Part shown: piece by piece, positions 47,267-61,200 of the stretch | Numbering within the stretch: position 1 is the first letter of the stretch | Layout: the number at the start of each line of letters is the position of its first letter | Assembly: GCA_013398955.1 (NCBI GenBank) | Contig: VWPU01009715.1 | Span: 92,472 to 156,471 of the forward strand | Length of the DNA: 64,000 nt | Origin: Callaeas wilsoni | Lineage: Eukaryota > Chordata > Aves > Passeriformes > Callaeidae | Direction: 5' to 3' | Notes under the pieces: generated by a model | What the model was told of the DNA's origin: nothing | The model's input: only the letters and a program-made list of their open reading frames with translations | The model's database searches: none | Program-made: the position numbers and the translations under genes

Positions 47267-49654
47267 GTAATCCTGGAAAGTTATTCTCTTTCGGCCATCC
47301 CAACTAAACCTTAAAGTTACCTTAAAATAGATGCAATATTTTCTAGCCCCTAAACAAAAAAATCATCCAAAGCATGAGTTTTCTGAAACAGTAACTGGAT
47401 TTCACCTTGAGGCAGTTGCTGCCATTAACAGCATTCTGGCACCAGCAAGAATTCCATTTACAAAAGCTGTTATGAAAGCACTCAAACCAAGTTTTGGTGA
47501 ATCTCACTAAAAAGCTCTTCTAACAAATCTTTTCTTTTTATTCTTGGAAGCCATTATACCTTTAAAACTACAATTCAGGACACCTGATGTTGTTCTCATG
47601 AGATAAAAGGACAGTCAGAAGAGAAAAACAGACTAAAATAACATGATCATTATTGTGAACATTCTCTAGTGTCAGGTTTACTTAAGTTTTTTCTTACAGA
47701 AGAACAGGACTTTAGGAAAGGTCAGAAACTGGAGGAATCCTATGTAGCCTATACAAACTCTTAACTGATAGCTATGACATTTCCATTCTCTGATATCACT
47801 AAAATTTTAAGTATCTTTTTTTTGGTGCAAAACACAAAAGTACCTCTTTCAGAGAAAATACTACTACTGCTGAAAGCAGATTTGCCAGCTCACTTCAGGA
47901 ATTCCAAGAGGCACATCCACAGAAGCAAGACTTGCAGGAATGTGACTTGCCATGCCTAGCAGTCAGCAGAAAGAATAAGAGACGAGCTCTTCTAGGAGAA
48001 AAGTCACACTAAAAACTAGCTACAGATGCTACAGACTGTCTCCTGCAGAAGTGTCTTTCACTTCCTCCATGTGGGAAGCAGACAAGCCTCACTAGGCTAA
48101 AGTTAGCCCTTGAATAGCTTGGCAATACCTCTTCCCTTAGAAAACGGAGGCAGTGTTCCTCCCTCTCTGCAACTCTTGTAAGCCTACATAACTGCAAATA
48201 CTCTCAGACTATTTGCCAATGGAGAAGACAGAAAAAGTCAATGCAGCTTTGTTTTAAAGCTTTATGGTTTTGGAAAATGAGGCTGTTCAAGGTGTGCTCT
48301 ACGACAGCAGCGCACGGGATTGAACAGGAGACTGGCACAGGCAGCAGCAGCCCTGGCTCAGGCTCTCCTCACGTGCCAACATCTCCGAAGGAACCACCTG
48401 CAAAATGACTCAATTCTTATCTTCTTTCATCAACTTACAGGTACCTTCTGGAAACCTCTATCACAATAATATATAAGAATAAACAGCTCCACTCTGGATT
48501 TCAGCTGCTTTCATTGTAGAGAAGAAGCCGTAACTGTCTCTTCAGAGAAAAAGTTCTTTAGACTTCTCTAAAAACAGCCTAAAGCCTACCCAACCTCTCA
48601 TGAAAAAGAAACCTTTCAGGATGCCTCAAATAGACATTTTAGAGGCCAAAGCAGACCAAAACCTACATCAGCAAATGCAGCTATATTCCAAGTGTCCAGA
48701 ATCAAAGTTTCTGCGAAAAAAACTTATTTTCCTAGACAAATTTTCTCCACCAAATCTGATGATTCCTTATGCTCATCATAAAAAAACCAACTACACCTAA
48801 ATCTGCCAAGAAGACTTAGAATGAAACAAAATCAACACTTTTTTCAAGGTGTACGGTCCAATAACTAAGTATCAGTCACTGAACATGAAAAGTTAACTGT
48901 CAAAACCTGTCCTTCCTCAATAAAGGACTGGGAAAAAAAAAAAAAGAAACCAATCAGTCTTTTTATTTTATGACTTTTTTTAAATAAAAAGAAAATACAT
49001 TAACTTCACTGTCTCGTTCAATAGCTTTAGTTACATCATGTGTATTTAGGTTCTCTCTCAGATCTTTGTTCATCTTCTGCTTTTGACCTAAGGCAATCTC
49101 ACTCAGTATGGAAGAATGTGAGGTTTCTAATTGTGCTTTGTAAGAAGTTCATGAATCCATAGGCTTGGAAATGTTCATTTCCCCAATATTACAAAAGATT
49201 CAATTTCACTGATGAACTACTGAGTTGCTGTTGCCAAGAGTAATCCCACTTCTCTCAATTCTCCACCTCCACCCCCATTCCTGCATACCTGGCTGGCTAC
49301 CACTCAGATCTTGGATGACTACAGCTCCTCTGGCCTTTCACTGTCAAATTGATTTAATCAGCAAATGTGGGGAGAGAAGCTTTCCAAGGAGCAGAAAGAA
49401 GAGTGGGAAAGAGCTCAGTTCTCCTTACAAATGTCCAAACTCCTTTCTTGTAGGCTGAGTCAGCTCACAAGGGCTCCAACAAATGCCACAGCCAAAGCTG
49501 GGGGAGCAGTGGGAGAGAGGCCAGAAATGGTCACAGTGCTGTCAGACTGGTTTAGATTGGCATTGGGAGTTGGAAGGGAACTAGTTACAAAGGCAGAGCA
49601 ATAGGTTGTCCAAAGAGATGGTGAAAACCATTTTTGCCAAATTTGAAGAATAGG
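47267..49654. other. Non-coding stretch, no gene seen
   Basis: About 2.4 kb of unique DNA. At 48919-48945 an AATAAA is followed 8 bases later by 13 A, a layout like a processed-transcript tail (see findings). A small GC-richer patch with several CpGs lies at about 48298-48390. No gene is recognised. Confidence 0.45.
48933..48945 (+). repeat. Poly(A) tract preceded by AATAAA
   Basis: Thirteen A with AATAAA at 48919-48924. The distance (8 bases) is short for a cleavage signal but not excluded. No upstream coding sequence of a known gene is recognisable. Confidence 0.6.
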
Positions 49655-50235
49655 TCAGCAACAGGCCCTTGCACCACAGGGGCAAGAGCATCCTGGGCTG
49701 CAATAGGTAAAGCACTGCCAGCAAGGAGAGGGAGGTAAGCCTGCCTTTCCAGTCAGGACTAGGGAGGCAACTGGAGTGCTGGGTCGAGCTCTGGACCTCC
49801 TGGTAAAGGAACAGCATGGAGATACTGGAGATCATTTACCTAAGGCTGACAATTCTGGCCTAGAAACATCTGTCACACTAGGACAAGCAGTAGAACAGTT
49901 CGGCCTGGAGAAAATTCATAGTGAATCTTATCAATGTACATAAATATCTGATGGGAAGGTGGAAAGAATACTCATACAGACTTGTGGTGATATCTAGTGA
50001 GAGCAAAAGAGGCAGTAGATACAAACTGAAATATGAGAAATTTCATCTGAACATCAGGAAATGCACTTGTACTCTAAAGGTGACTGAGCATTGTCACAGG
50101 CTGCTCAGAGAGGTTGTGGAGTCTCCATCTTTAGAGGCATTTGAAACCTGACTAGACATGGAAGCTGAGGGGCATAAACTAGACAATTTTAACAGGTCCC
50201 TTCCAACCTCAACCTTTCTCCAATTCTGTGATTAT
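49655..50235 (+). mobile_element. CR1 LINE, end of ORF2 and 3' UTR, diverged
   Basis: A plus-strand CR1, older than the copy at 46655. Recognisable blocks are GGGGCAAGAGCATCCTGGGC, AACTGGAGTGCTGGGTC, CATGGAGATACTGGAG, CGGCCTGGAGAAAATTC, ATCTTATCAATGTACATAAA, ATCTGAACATCAGGAAATGC, GAGGTTGTGGAGTCTCCATC and CCCTTCCAACCTCAACC. It ends in CAATTCTGTGATTATG. Point changes and gaps break every frame. The 5' limit is approximate, and CR1 similarity might begin some tens of bases earlier. Confidence 0.9.
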
Positions 50236-51837
50236 GCATAGCTAGAAATTATCTATCATGTATGAAAAGCTATGATATAATAGCATCACCCAAAGCCAGG
50301 TAATTCTACACAGACAGAAAATTCCCATGTGCTTCATTAGCTGTCATTAGTTATCATTACAATATTCTGAATGAATCTTTTAAACATATTGAAGGAATAC
50401 AAAGAAGGCTTGACACGATCCTGGTACAAATAGCATGACTGATTTAGTAAGACATTATAGACAAAAATTAAATTACTGTTGTACATTAAGAAGAGCATTC
50501 ACCTATGAAAACAAATCACTTGTTCATGGCTCAGCAGTGTAGTCTCTCATGCCTTACTACACTCTTGTGCACACTACTGCAGCTCAAACTAAGGAGGGTC
50601 AGGCTGTTCAACAGCAAATTAGAAGAAACCCAAACATTTGCAAAAAGGCCACAGCATTGGAAATACATTTGGTCACATGCTTTCCCAACCTGACCTGAAC
50701 CAATAGCCCAGCATGACACCAGCAATTAGCCTGTTGCTGAACATGGAGCTGTGACATGACTCATAGGTTACCAAATCCTGGAAACTTGAGATCACAAGGC
50801 AGCAAACTGGCAGTTCAAAAGGGAATAGTTCTTAAGCCTTTCTCCCCAATTTGTAAAAGAGCATTATAACTTGCCTGTCACACAGATCTAATTCTCACAC
50901 CATTCCCACTGGACATGCTACTCTACTTTTCAGTCTGAACTTCAGTGAACCTACAGGAACTGCTGAGAGTTTTCTTTTCAGGAGAGGTACAACAGGATAA
51001 CAGACACAAAAAGTCTACAACATGCTAATTAATTATTTTCCCTGAGGATCTACTATTGCACTTCGATGGGCATAGAGAGCAGCATAAACCACCTGGATAC
51101 TTAATTTTTCTTTTTGAATATTCATTCCATTAATCTATCATCAGAAAAGTACAAAGCTCATTTAAATATTATTATGAGGCTGCAGAGGGTGCTCCAACAC
51201 CACTTAATAGACAGTTTCTATTCAATCCCCATATTCCTCAGCAAATCCCTCACTGAAACAGCTAGGATTTGGAAATAATTCTGAAGGCTGGTTAAGAATA
51301 GACTTCCCTTACTACCTTGTTTTATCCAGAGAAAAAAATGGTATGAATCACAAAAAAAATTCTCTTCCTCCCCCACCAACAAAAGGTGTTATCAGTGGAA
51401 ATAACATCAGGAAAGCAGCCCTTCTCCATCACAATGCCTTTTTCCAGCACCTAATTGCTCCGCATGGATCTAATGAACTAGGGAAAGCAGGCACATAGAT
51501 ACGGAAACACATTATGTAATATCATCCTCCATACTGGTTTTAAATTGCTTAAGCAAATAATCTCCCTAGAAGCAGCTTCTGCTGCTTTAAGAGTTGTTCC
51601 TCAACAACACCAAAACTTTCAGCTCTTTTTGTGACCACTCAATGACACTACAAAGTAGTGCAGTGCCACTCAGTGCAGAATGCAGTGACTTGTGCAGGTA
51701 CTGATTGCTTTACTGGAGAGGTGAGGGCAGGAACCTACAAAGTAAGAGTACTCCTACTTGTGTATCCCAGACCTTAGTTTTTTATTTAGCTGTGTAGAAA
51801 TTTTACTTGCTAGCTTTCAAGCAAACAAAGTGCAGGG

Positions 51838-51854
51838 AAAAAAAAAAAAAAAAG
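51838..51854. repeat. Poly(A) tract (17 A)
   Basis: Seventeen A followed by GAAAGAAAA. No AATAAA in the 30 bases upstream, so a simple homopolymer is as likely as a retrocopy tail. Confidence 0.85.
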
Positions 51855-54800
51855 AAAGAAAACACTTCTTTTGGTTAAAATTAACAAGGATTTTTATTCT
51901 CTTTCTTACAGTTTTTTAAATCTCATTACAGTAAGCACACAGTGAAAAATATTACAGTATCTGACAATACTGTCATTTCAATAAATTAATTCTGAGCCAG
52001 CTGATGAAAATTAAATAGAGGAAACGCTTTTAAAGCATTTTTTAAAAAATTTTAATGTTTGAATAGTGTAATTAGCTGATCTTTTGCTATACTGATTCTA
52101 AGCCCCAAATTAGCAATTTTTAGGTTTGACAATTCATATATGGAACTTGAAACAGAGGACAGGTGTGCCAAACGCACAGTAGAGCATTCACCAAATACCT
52201 TCACAGCTCTTTTTGGTAAGAACAGCTAGCTCAAAGCACCACAGTTCAAGGATGGAAACCCTGCCCTTTGCATAGCTCACTGTCTTGCCTCGCTACTTCT
52301 GCAGAGGTCTGCTTCCAACACATGCTATATGTGCCTCTGTCACTGCAAGATTCCTTGCATTAACATTTTATAGAAGGTCTGCACCTTAATGTCACCTAAA
52401 AATAACTTTGGGTGAGCCTGTTTCACACTAAAGAATCCAATCAGAAGTCCAACTCTCAGTCCCATATGACTTCACCGGGGTTTCAGACTGGCCTCTGCGT
52501 TACAGAAATTAACACCTTCCATACAAAACAAGGAGCAATAGAATAGGTGCAATTTGGGTTAGGCTTTAATTTTACCAGTATTTACATTACAAACAGAATA
52601 TAAGATGCAAGCTCTAAAGACACTGAAGATGCAGCTCCACAGCTGGTACAACGCAATATAAAGACCATCCTGCCACCAAAGGAGGAGTTCATGCTGCCCC
52701 TCTGTCCAATTAAGCTGACAACTGAGCCTGCAAAACTATACAAACAAAGCAAAGAAGTTTCCATCTGTGCTAGAAAGATGATCCAAAGCAAGACACAGCT
52801 ACACAATCTCCAACACCAGCATCAGGGAGTTAAGACAGGAGCACATGGCTGCAAGCTGAAAAACCAGCTGAGCACCAGCAGCATTTCTGCATTTTCATTA
52901 CTGTCCTGGTTGACTCAAAATTCAAAGGGAGTGCACAAAAATTCCTGATAAGAGTCAGGTATCCTGTTCACTGGAGACAGGTGAACACATCTCTCTTTGC
53001 TCTGAAGCAATCACTATTAAACTAATACATCTTACCATATTTTATTTTACAGAAGATTTAGGTCATTGCAATAGAAAAGTTGCCTAATAAGCAGTAAAAG
53101 AAGGGAGTAATAAACAGTGTGTAGTAACAGAGTTCAAGTAACCAGACTGAGACCAAGTAACTAAAATCCACATCCTATCATGAGTTTGCAATGAACAGGT
53201 TCAAAGGTTAACATTAGTCATTACTGATAAAAATTATAACCAACACTGTAAAGCCTATTTACATCACAGGTACCAGCATGTAGCATCTAATTCCTGTTTT
53301 ACTATGCAGCATTACATCAGCAACTTAATTTCACAAAAAGTAAACAACATATAAAATCTGGAAGTAAAAGGCCCCACCTCAGTTGAGGACTCACACCCTC
53401 CAAATTACAGAAGTATTTTAGTGGAAGGAAACCTCTTTTTTTTTTTCCTCAGAAGTTTTGCAAGTCCATATACACCAGAGATGCTACCACGAGGGGGAGA
53501 TGAGAATGACAGAACTAACTGGCGGGATGGCTAGTGAGGCATCATTTTAACCATGACTAATTAACAGTTGAAAATCACCATTACCTATCTCCCATATGTT
53601 CTCATTTGTAAGCAAGAGTTGGACACTAAATCTAAACATATGGCAACAGTAAGTTGCACTCCAATCTTTGAATAGCAAAGTACATACAATCTGGTCTATT
53701 GCTTCAGCTGTAAAATGATATTGCAGGGTAACCTAAAAGGAAAAATCATCTCATAAAAAGCATTGGATAGAAAGCAGTGGCAAATGAGGAATAAAATGCT
53801 TGAGCAACTCCCAAATTAAGCTTTTCTAGCTAGTTTGGCTATTGACCTACATTTAGGGCACCAAATAACCTCTTCTCACCTTCATACCTCAGTCTCCCAT
53901 TTCAGAGATAGGAAGCATGATTATTTGTATTTGAAAGATGCACAGATGATACACAAGTTTTGGATCACACACAACATGCAGGCACATGTGGATATATATA
54001 GACAGAGACATAACTATAAAAAGAGCTGGAACCAACCTCACAACATTTCACTGCTTGACCTGACTGATAACAAATGACTCTGGGCTTAAGCAAAAATTGT
54101 GCTTATCTTTCCTACAGTAAAACTAGTATTTCCAGGAGAAAGGTTGTCACCTACTAACTCTTCAGGATTACTCAAGAATTATCTTTTATGACAGTCTTAC
54201 ATAGTGCATGATTTCTCAAGAAGTATGAATTTCTATCAGACACTTTTTTTCTAAATTAATCAAAAAGCTAATCAACCTGATCAACTGCACTGAACAAGTC
54301 AGATGACATTATACAATAGACAACCTCTTTGTTTCACACAGGAAATGAGGTACCTACAATTCACCAACACTGATTTGTTAACAAGAGAACAGTAGATAGA
54401 TATATATCCATGAAGACATATATTACACCAAGAAATTAACACAATATTTCTAATACAGAACAAAACATGGTTTTAATTTTTTCATACTGAAAAGCATGTT
54501 GTCTTTTTAAACATTCATTCATTTTTGGAAAAATATGCATCCCAGTTCCATATCTAAAAATACTTCAAAATTCAGAAGTAAGAGTTATTTTCACATTAAC
54601 TTATTGGTTTATTGTATCAATTATACACAGGACTGTCTACTATGAAACTGCCAAATCATAACTCTCAAATTTCGACAGAAAAAGAAATAAACTGAAAAAC
54701 AGTTACAACCTAAGACTAAGGCTTCCTGAAATAAACTAACTGTCAAAGGAAATAGTGTGGCAAATTAATTGAGAAAATATAACTTTAAAAATAACTGGAC

Positions 54801-55148
54801 AAAAAAAATTTAATTGTCAGTGGAATACAGGCTCTGAAATAAAGACAAATGCATAAATGCCCAATAAAAAGCCTTGCCTCCTTGTCTCTTCTAGTGAGAG
54901 AAGGGAAGAGAAAAAAGCCTACTACCTTTCCACTTCAGTCTCTGGCTTTCTACTGTCACCACTACTTTCAGGTCTAGTATTTGTCAGGTATCCTGACCGA
55001 AATCAAGAAGGGAAAAATATATAGCAGCTTTGCAATTATGCACAAAACCCCACCAAAAAATCTAGGTGGAAGTAATGTTAAGGAAACAGAAGGCCTTGCA
55101 AGCAGTAAACAAAGCTTTTGGACATAAGGGTATGATATAACCTGGAGG

Positions 55149-55227
55149 AAAAAAATTTAAAAGAAACCAACAAAAATTTAAAAACAAACAAATAACAAAA
55201 ACAAAGCAAAAAAACAGCCACAAAAAT
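55149..55227. repeat. A-rich/A+C low-complexity tract
   Basis: Irregular AAAC, CAAA and AACAAAT units with almost no G. The minus-strand Phe/Leu/Val-rich ORF across it (55078-55374) is a composition artefact that imitates a membrane protein. Confidence 0.75.
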
Positions 55228-58200
55228 CAGTCTTACTGAAAATGAGAATACTTGCTGTGGATAGAGTATTCTCTTCAAACATACTGAGTCAACTGCTTCA
55301 ACAAAACCATTAGCAAAGGAATTAGCAAAATACCATAAAATTACCAAAGATGCCCTTCCATAAAGTAACTCCAAAACACCACCACAACAGCTGAAACCAC
55401 ATTCTCCAACATGAACACATCAGTTCTCAATCATTTCAATATAAAAAAAATATTAGCCAAATTAACAATTAACACCAGTGAGCAATATGCACTTTTTAAC
55501 ATAAGGCCTCTTCCAATTATTTGCTGCTGATCATGACATAACCTCCTTATGGCTCAGGTTTATACCAAAAAGAAGTAAGATAGCTATGCAGTGCATAGGA
55601 AGATCATTCCTCAAAAGAACCCACTGCTACCTACGGTCTTCAAAACAAACCTTTGGATCCAGCCAAACTCGCCACCATGAACATTCAGTCAAAGGGAAAC
55701 AGATTTACAGAAAAATCAGTGCAAAACTAATACGTCTACAACCACACAAACAAGGCCCGTGTGTACACTTCCAAGAGACACCCATGGCACCACATGTCCT
55801 TACAGGAGCTCGTGTAACCACACGACCACCACTCATCACCAAGGGACACAGAAAAACCTACTTGCCATTCACACTTCATCTCTTACGCCTCCATGAGGAT
55901 CTGCAAGATTCCTTAAAATATGAAGCAAAATAAATCATGGGTTCCAGATGAGATTTGAAGGCCCTTTGCATTTTTGCCTGTTCCTTACATCTTGTTAACT
56001 CCTCCTTACTCTATAAGGGCTTCCATCCATCTTGCACCATAAAATGACATCAATTCCATCAAAATATTTTTGTAAGGCTGTTGACTAGACCAGATGTACT
56101 GGTCTAGCTTTACAAAAAATACTTAAACATTGTTCAAAAATTTACATGTTTAGCAATGCAAACATTCACTCTCTATATAGGCATCTTGAACATAAAGTAA
56201 AAAGCAGACTGTGCTTTGAGAGGATTCAGAGGGTTTTACAGGAAGAATGCTGGTATGTTCTCACTTGTATGTTAAGAGCACACAGACTTCAACAACTGGA
56301 CCAAGACAGCAAGGTAAAATTTCTGCCTGGAGATTGGTGCTTACAGAGGAGAATTAGACAAAGAGACATTACTATGAGAGCCCACGCCATTCATAAAAAA
56401 GTTTATTAGATGACAAACATTCGAAAGCCATTTATAGACAAACACTCAAGACCCCTTTCAAGTTCAGCTCCTTTCTTGCAGGAAACAATAACCTGAAAAA
56501 AATGTGGTTTTGAACATCTGATGAACTTCAGAATGTCAGGAAACGTTTCCTACATTAAAAGGCTACAAAGGAAGGTGAGAATTAGAAGAATGCAAAGCAG
56601 AAATGCAGAACACCCTGAGCATCCGGTTAGTTTAGCCTCAGCCACCTATAATTCTCAGAGATCAAAGTGCCACTTGATGACAGGAATTAACACATTCCAG
56701 CATAAACATCACCCTAATTTAAATTAACCTGTGTTCCATTTCCAAATAAAGAGCAGGCATTTTGAAAGAACAGGAGAGTCATCCTCCCTTTTTCCTCTCT
56801 CAAACTATTTTTCTTACATTTCTATGCCAAGTCTTTTCTTCAACCCCATCTTCTTCACCTGTCTCCTGCAGTTTCTTTTCCCCCATTTGCTTCCCTTTCA
56901 TTCATTCACCCAGAATGGTGTACCCAGTACTAATGTGATGCCCACTCTTACATTACTCACTCTGAATGACTATCAAGTATGAGTAAAGACCCTATAGAGA
57001 AGAAAAACAAGCTCATGGACTACTGAGACTGAGCAACGTAGAGGCACAGTTCAGGTCCTGTTGATCAGCTCTTCAGGGCATCTTATTCCTAAACAGTATC
57101 AAAAGCAGTAACAGTAAGGGAGGAGAGGGTGGTGAACACAGAGGGACCAGAGGAAGAAGCACCATCTACGGGATCAGAAAGGTCAAGAGGAATTGTCAGG
57201 CTTGAGGCCTGAGTTGTAATGCAGAAAAGCCACTGACTACTCAAGTGACAAGCAGGAAAATCCTACAGCCTGCAGGGTAGAACACAAACACACAGACAGG
57301 ATGTAGTAAGTCTGACCCACACCATCAAAATAAATAAATAAGAGCAAGACCGTTCAGTCCCACCAGCAAGGTATGCTGAGCCAGGAATGCTTTATATTTA
57401 AGCTGTCCAAACATTCTGTCTCCCAAAAAAACTCATTCTTTGCTATACCCTAAATCTAGACTTCTAGAAAATGCATTACAACTTTTGTCACTCACCTGCT
57501 TTCAAGTAGCAGGCAGCTGACACTGGCTCAAAGGAAAATCGTATCCTATTACACTGAGCTGTCCACCAGACACAGGCTAAGTGCTTTGCTTTAGCTGACT
57601 TAGGGACAGCTCGAGTTTATAGGATTCGAGAGCCTCAGCTAGCACGGAGTGCAGCAGCTCGCTTCCAGAATGCAAGCAGGGGGCATATGGCCATTACACC
57701 AGTCATCCCAGCTTGTCATTTGAGACGCCATAAATAGTTGGAATATTGCGTACTTTCAAGATGAAAACAAAGACTCAGCTGAGAAAAGGTAAGACAAACT
57801 CGAATCTAGCATCGTCCTCCAGTAAAACAACCAAGCTGGAGACACTTGCTCTTTCACATACACTATGAAGGTGGGTCAGTCTTCAAATGTGAGCCAAATA
57901 AACATACACAGCCTTCAATTAATTTATTTTTAACACCATTAGTTAAAATAGTTTTACTGAATTAATTTAATTCAATGTTGCCAGCATAACTGCCAGGAAA
58001 GTAGATCATCATAACTATTAAAGCAGTTAAATGAAGCACATCAACAGCATTTGCACTGTTTATTTTTCAGTTAGTTCAGTAAGAAAATGTTCTACTGAGG
58101 TCCAGTGCTGAGGATATTCTTAGTGGGAGATTTTTGTCATTCCTCTAAAATAACCTAGGACAAATACATTGTAATTTTTAAGACGCAATTTTTTAAAAAA

Positions 58201-61200
58201 TCTGTTAAGTACCATCACACTGTGGGAGAGCAACAGAATCGAAACATCCAAATCATGTTTCCTAGAGAAAGACCAGAAGATAAGTCTGCAAGACAAAGGA
58301 CACATTAGGTCACACCACTGGCTGTTTGAAAAAACTTCTAAAGAAAATGCTTACTTCACTGGAATCAAACTCAGCTTTAAGCACTGAGAAGCCAGTAGTC
58401 ATTATGGAGACCAGAAGTATAAATGAATTGAAAAATTATTAGTCATTTAAAAGAAACAACTTCATGAGCTTTTGAACTATAAGAGCACAATCTATACCTC
58501 AACAAAGTTCTATGCTGCAGACTATCAAATTTTTTAAAAGAGCCCGGAGGAAATATCAGTTTCTATTCATCTCTTCTTTGTCCCTAGGCATCTGTTACAG
58601 GACAGAGAAAGAGACAACCACCAGACATCACACCAGGCTAGATGGACCTTTGATCTGATATATTATAACTCTGCTCACAGCAATCCACATCAAAAAGTAA
58701 TTTCACAAGGTACAAATATATTTCACATCAGAGTAATTAAAAACAAACAAAAAATTCTCTTAGACAATTGCAATAGTGGCCTCCTTCCCTTTTTCAGCTA
58801 CAGGTAAACCAAGGCTAAGAAATAATATGACTGCAGGTAATTGTCTTGATTTAGCTGCAGTGCTACAATACATCAGCAAAGAATTATTAGCTCCCACACT
58901 TGTGTTCAAACCACTAGATGGTGCTTCTAAAATGAACCAATTCAATATGCAAAACTCTGAATAATGCATGATGATTTATAAGTTGCCTTCCTTAGGATTG
59001 TTATCAATAACACTGATTAATGTAGCTAAATAGCTGCAGTCTCTGATCAGAGAGGGGCAACAAGAATAATTACACAGATAAGTGAGATCAAAGAGCTGAT
59101 CATTAAAACAATGACTTTTCAAAAACCCAGTAACAGCTGTTTTCTCAAGTAAGAAAAACTCCTCAATCTTCTGTCTTGGAAAGTCATTAGTTGCTAATAT
59201 AAATATTGCATTAAATAATAAATTTTGTTCACAAACTTCTGTGCCCAAAGGCTTTGAACACTGTATGGCACCAGTCAAACAAAATTAAGTTATACATAGG
59301 GTTTACTTCTTCTTTCACTGTTCATTGTAAGACATTTTCCTCAAGAATAAACTCGCTCTAATTCTCTTCTGTGAACAGCAAAACTTTCACTTGTAAGATC
59401 TGGAAATCATAGCTAACATAACATGTTAGCTGCTTTCCATCTGTCACTGGTAAATCATCCTTCCTTTTTCGTTCCCCTCCCCAAAACTAGTACCAATTGG
59501 TTTGGCAATTCCAGCAGCTTTGTCCTTTTTCATTTCTGACCATTTCCATCTATTAAAATGCTGCTTAAAATACTCCCTCTTCCTGCATCTCATTCTACTG
59601 ATCCAATTTTAAAAATGCTTTTTGCATTATGTTAAGCACAGTTGACTGTGTACTTTTTTACTACCTTCCATTCTTCTAACAAACTTCTATTCATATTTAA
59701 AATCCCTTTTTCTACTTACAGGCTTTTCCTATGAAAAATCCTAAGAACTTGTTTCCTTTCTTACCATTAAAAAACTACATCAGCTATTTCCTATTGTATT
59801 TCCCATCTTCTACTTTTGGAGTCAGCTCTGCCACTAAGCACCCTGACAATGCTGCTGAGAAAGATTACTCTTTGCCAAGTTTTTGATGTTCAACATTCAC
59901 CTACGACTTTGTTTTTCTTCCATATTTTTTTTAACACTTCTCCTTGTGCAAAGTAATACAGAATCTCCTAGAGGTTATTTGGCTATTTTTGAGTTTTGCC
60001 ACTGGCTCTCACTTTTCTACTTTAGGTGATTGCTCTAGATTCGCTAGACATACTCTCTTCATCTTACTTGCTTGTTCCAAGATACCCTTTTACTATCTAT
60101 TAAGCCTTTTTGTTTTTTAATTAGCATACCTATCTGCTGTTCCAAGTCCTTTAACAACTATTATTAGCAACAATTATTACTAGCTATGGCTTACTTTCAT
60201 AGAAATATAGCTAAGATCCTTAAAAAGTAAGAAAAAGGTTCTATGCACATAGAAACAAGCCTTCTCCAAGTACCTGGCATTCCACTTCTCCCTAAATGCT
60301 GCTTCTGATCACAGAGTACCACTGCAGACACACATTAACAGGCAGCAAGAACCTCTTGAAGATGTAGCCGCTAATCCAGCTGCAGAAAGTAATTATCAGA
60401 TTTAAGAAACCAATGAACAGTATTTCAGAACAAACACACAGGAAGAAAGTAAAGACAATTCTCAGCATCTCAAGCACTCCAGGGGGAGAAGACGCACAGC
60501 CTCTGAAGGGTGTGAAAAGCTGGGCTGAGCACCCACTTGTCAATAAGCCTTCACTCCCAGCTACAAGTGGGGGCCATTTCCGTAAATCCACCTTCACATC
60601 CCCATGGGAGTTAGGCAGCCTTTCATTTAAAACAGGCGCTGAGGGCTCAGCTGCACTTCGGTCAGTCTTAGAGGAGAGGGGTGTTAAAAAGGACACCTAC
60701 AAAACCTCCAGACTTCATGCATACTTTGGGAGCATCCTTTAACTGGGGCAAGGCATTTACAAAGCAATATCTTTACTACCAACGACTATGAACTATGACT
60801 GAATTACAGGAACGTAAGAAATTCTTTACCTTAACTGCTAGAAGTTCACATTTACTACGTGAAAGAAACTAGAAGTAAAAAGATTTAAACACAAAATAAG
60901 CAATAGCTTTTAAATAAAAATATGAAAAACAAACACACTGAAGATGTTTCAGTCTATGTTGCTAAACAGATGAAAAACATATACAAGTTGTGGCTAGAGA
61001 AAGACTTTTTTTCCCCATCACACAAGAAACAACTCTTTCAAAATATCAATAAACATGAGCTCAATTCAAAGCAGGTACTCTGTGAGCTAGTTACATAGGC
61101 ATTTTTCAAGCTAGTCTCCAAATTTAAGCAGCAGATTCACAGAAATTATTCTGAATTCTTTGGATATCAAATGCATTTCAAAACTCTGCAAAACCAGTCC

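Noticed and set aside
55078..55374. 98-codon Phe/Leu/Val-rich minus-strand ORF
   Set aside because: Composition artefact of the A-rich tract at 55149-55227.
60292..60742. Overlapping ORFs of 134 codons (minus) and 109 codons (plus)
   Set aside because: They shadow each other in a slightly GC-richer patch and neither resembles a known protein; the hydrophobic end of the minus-strand one comes from A-rich DNA.
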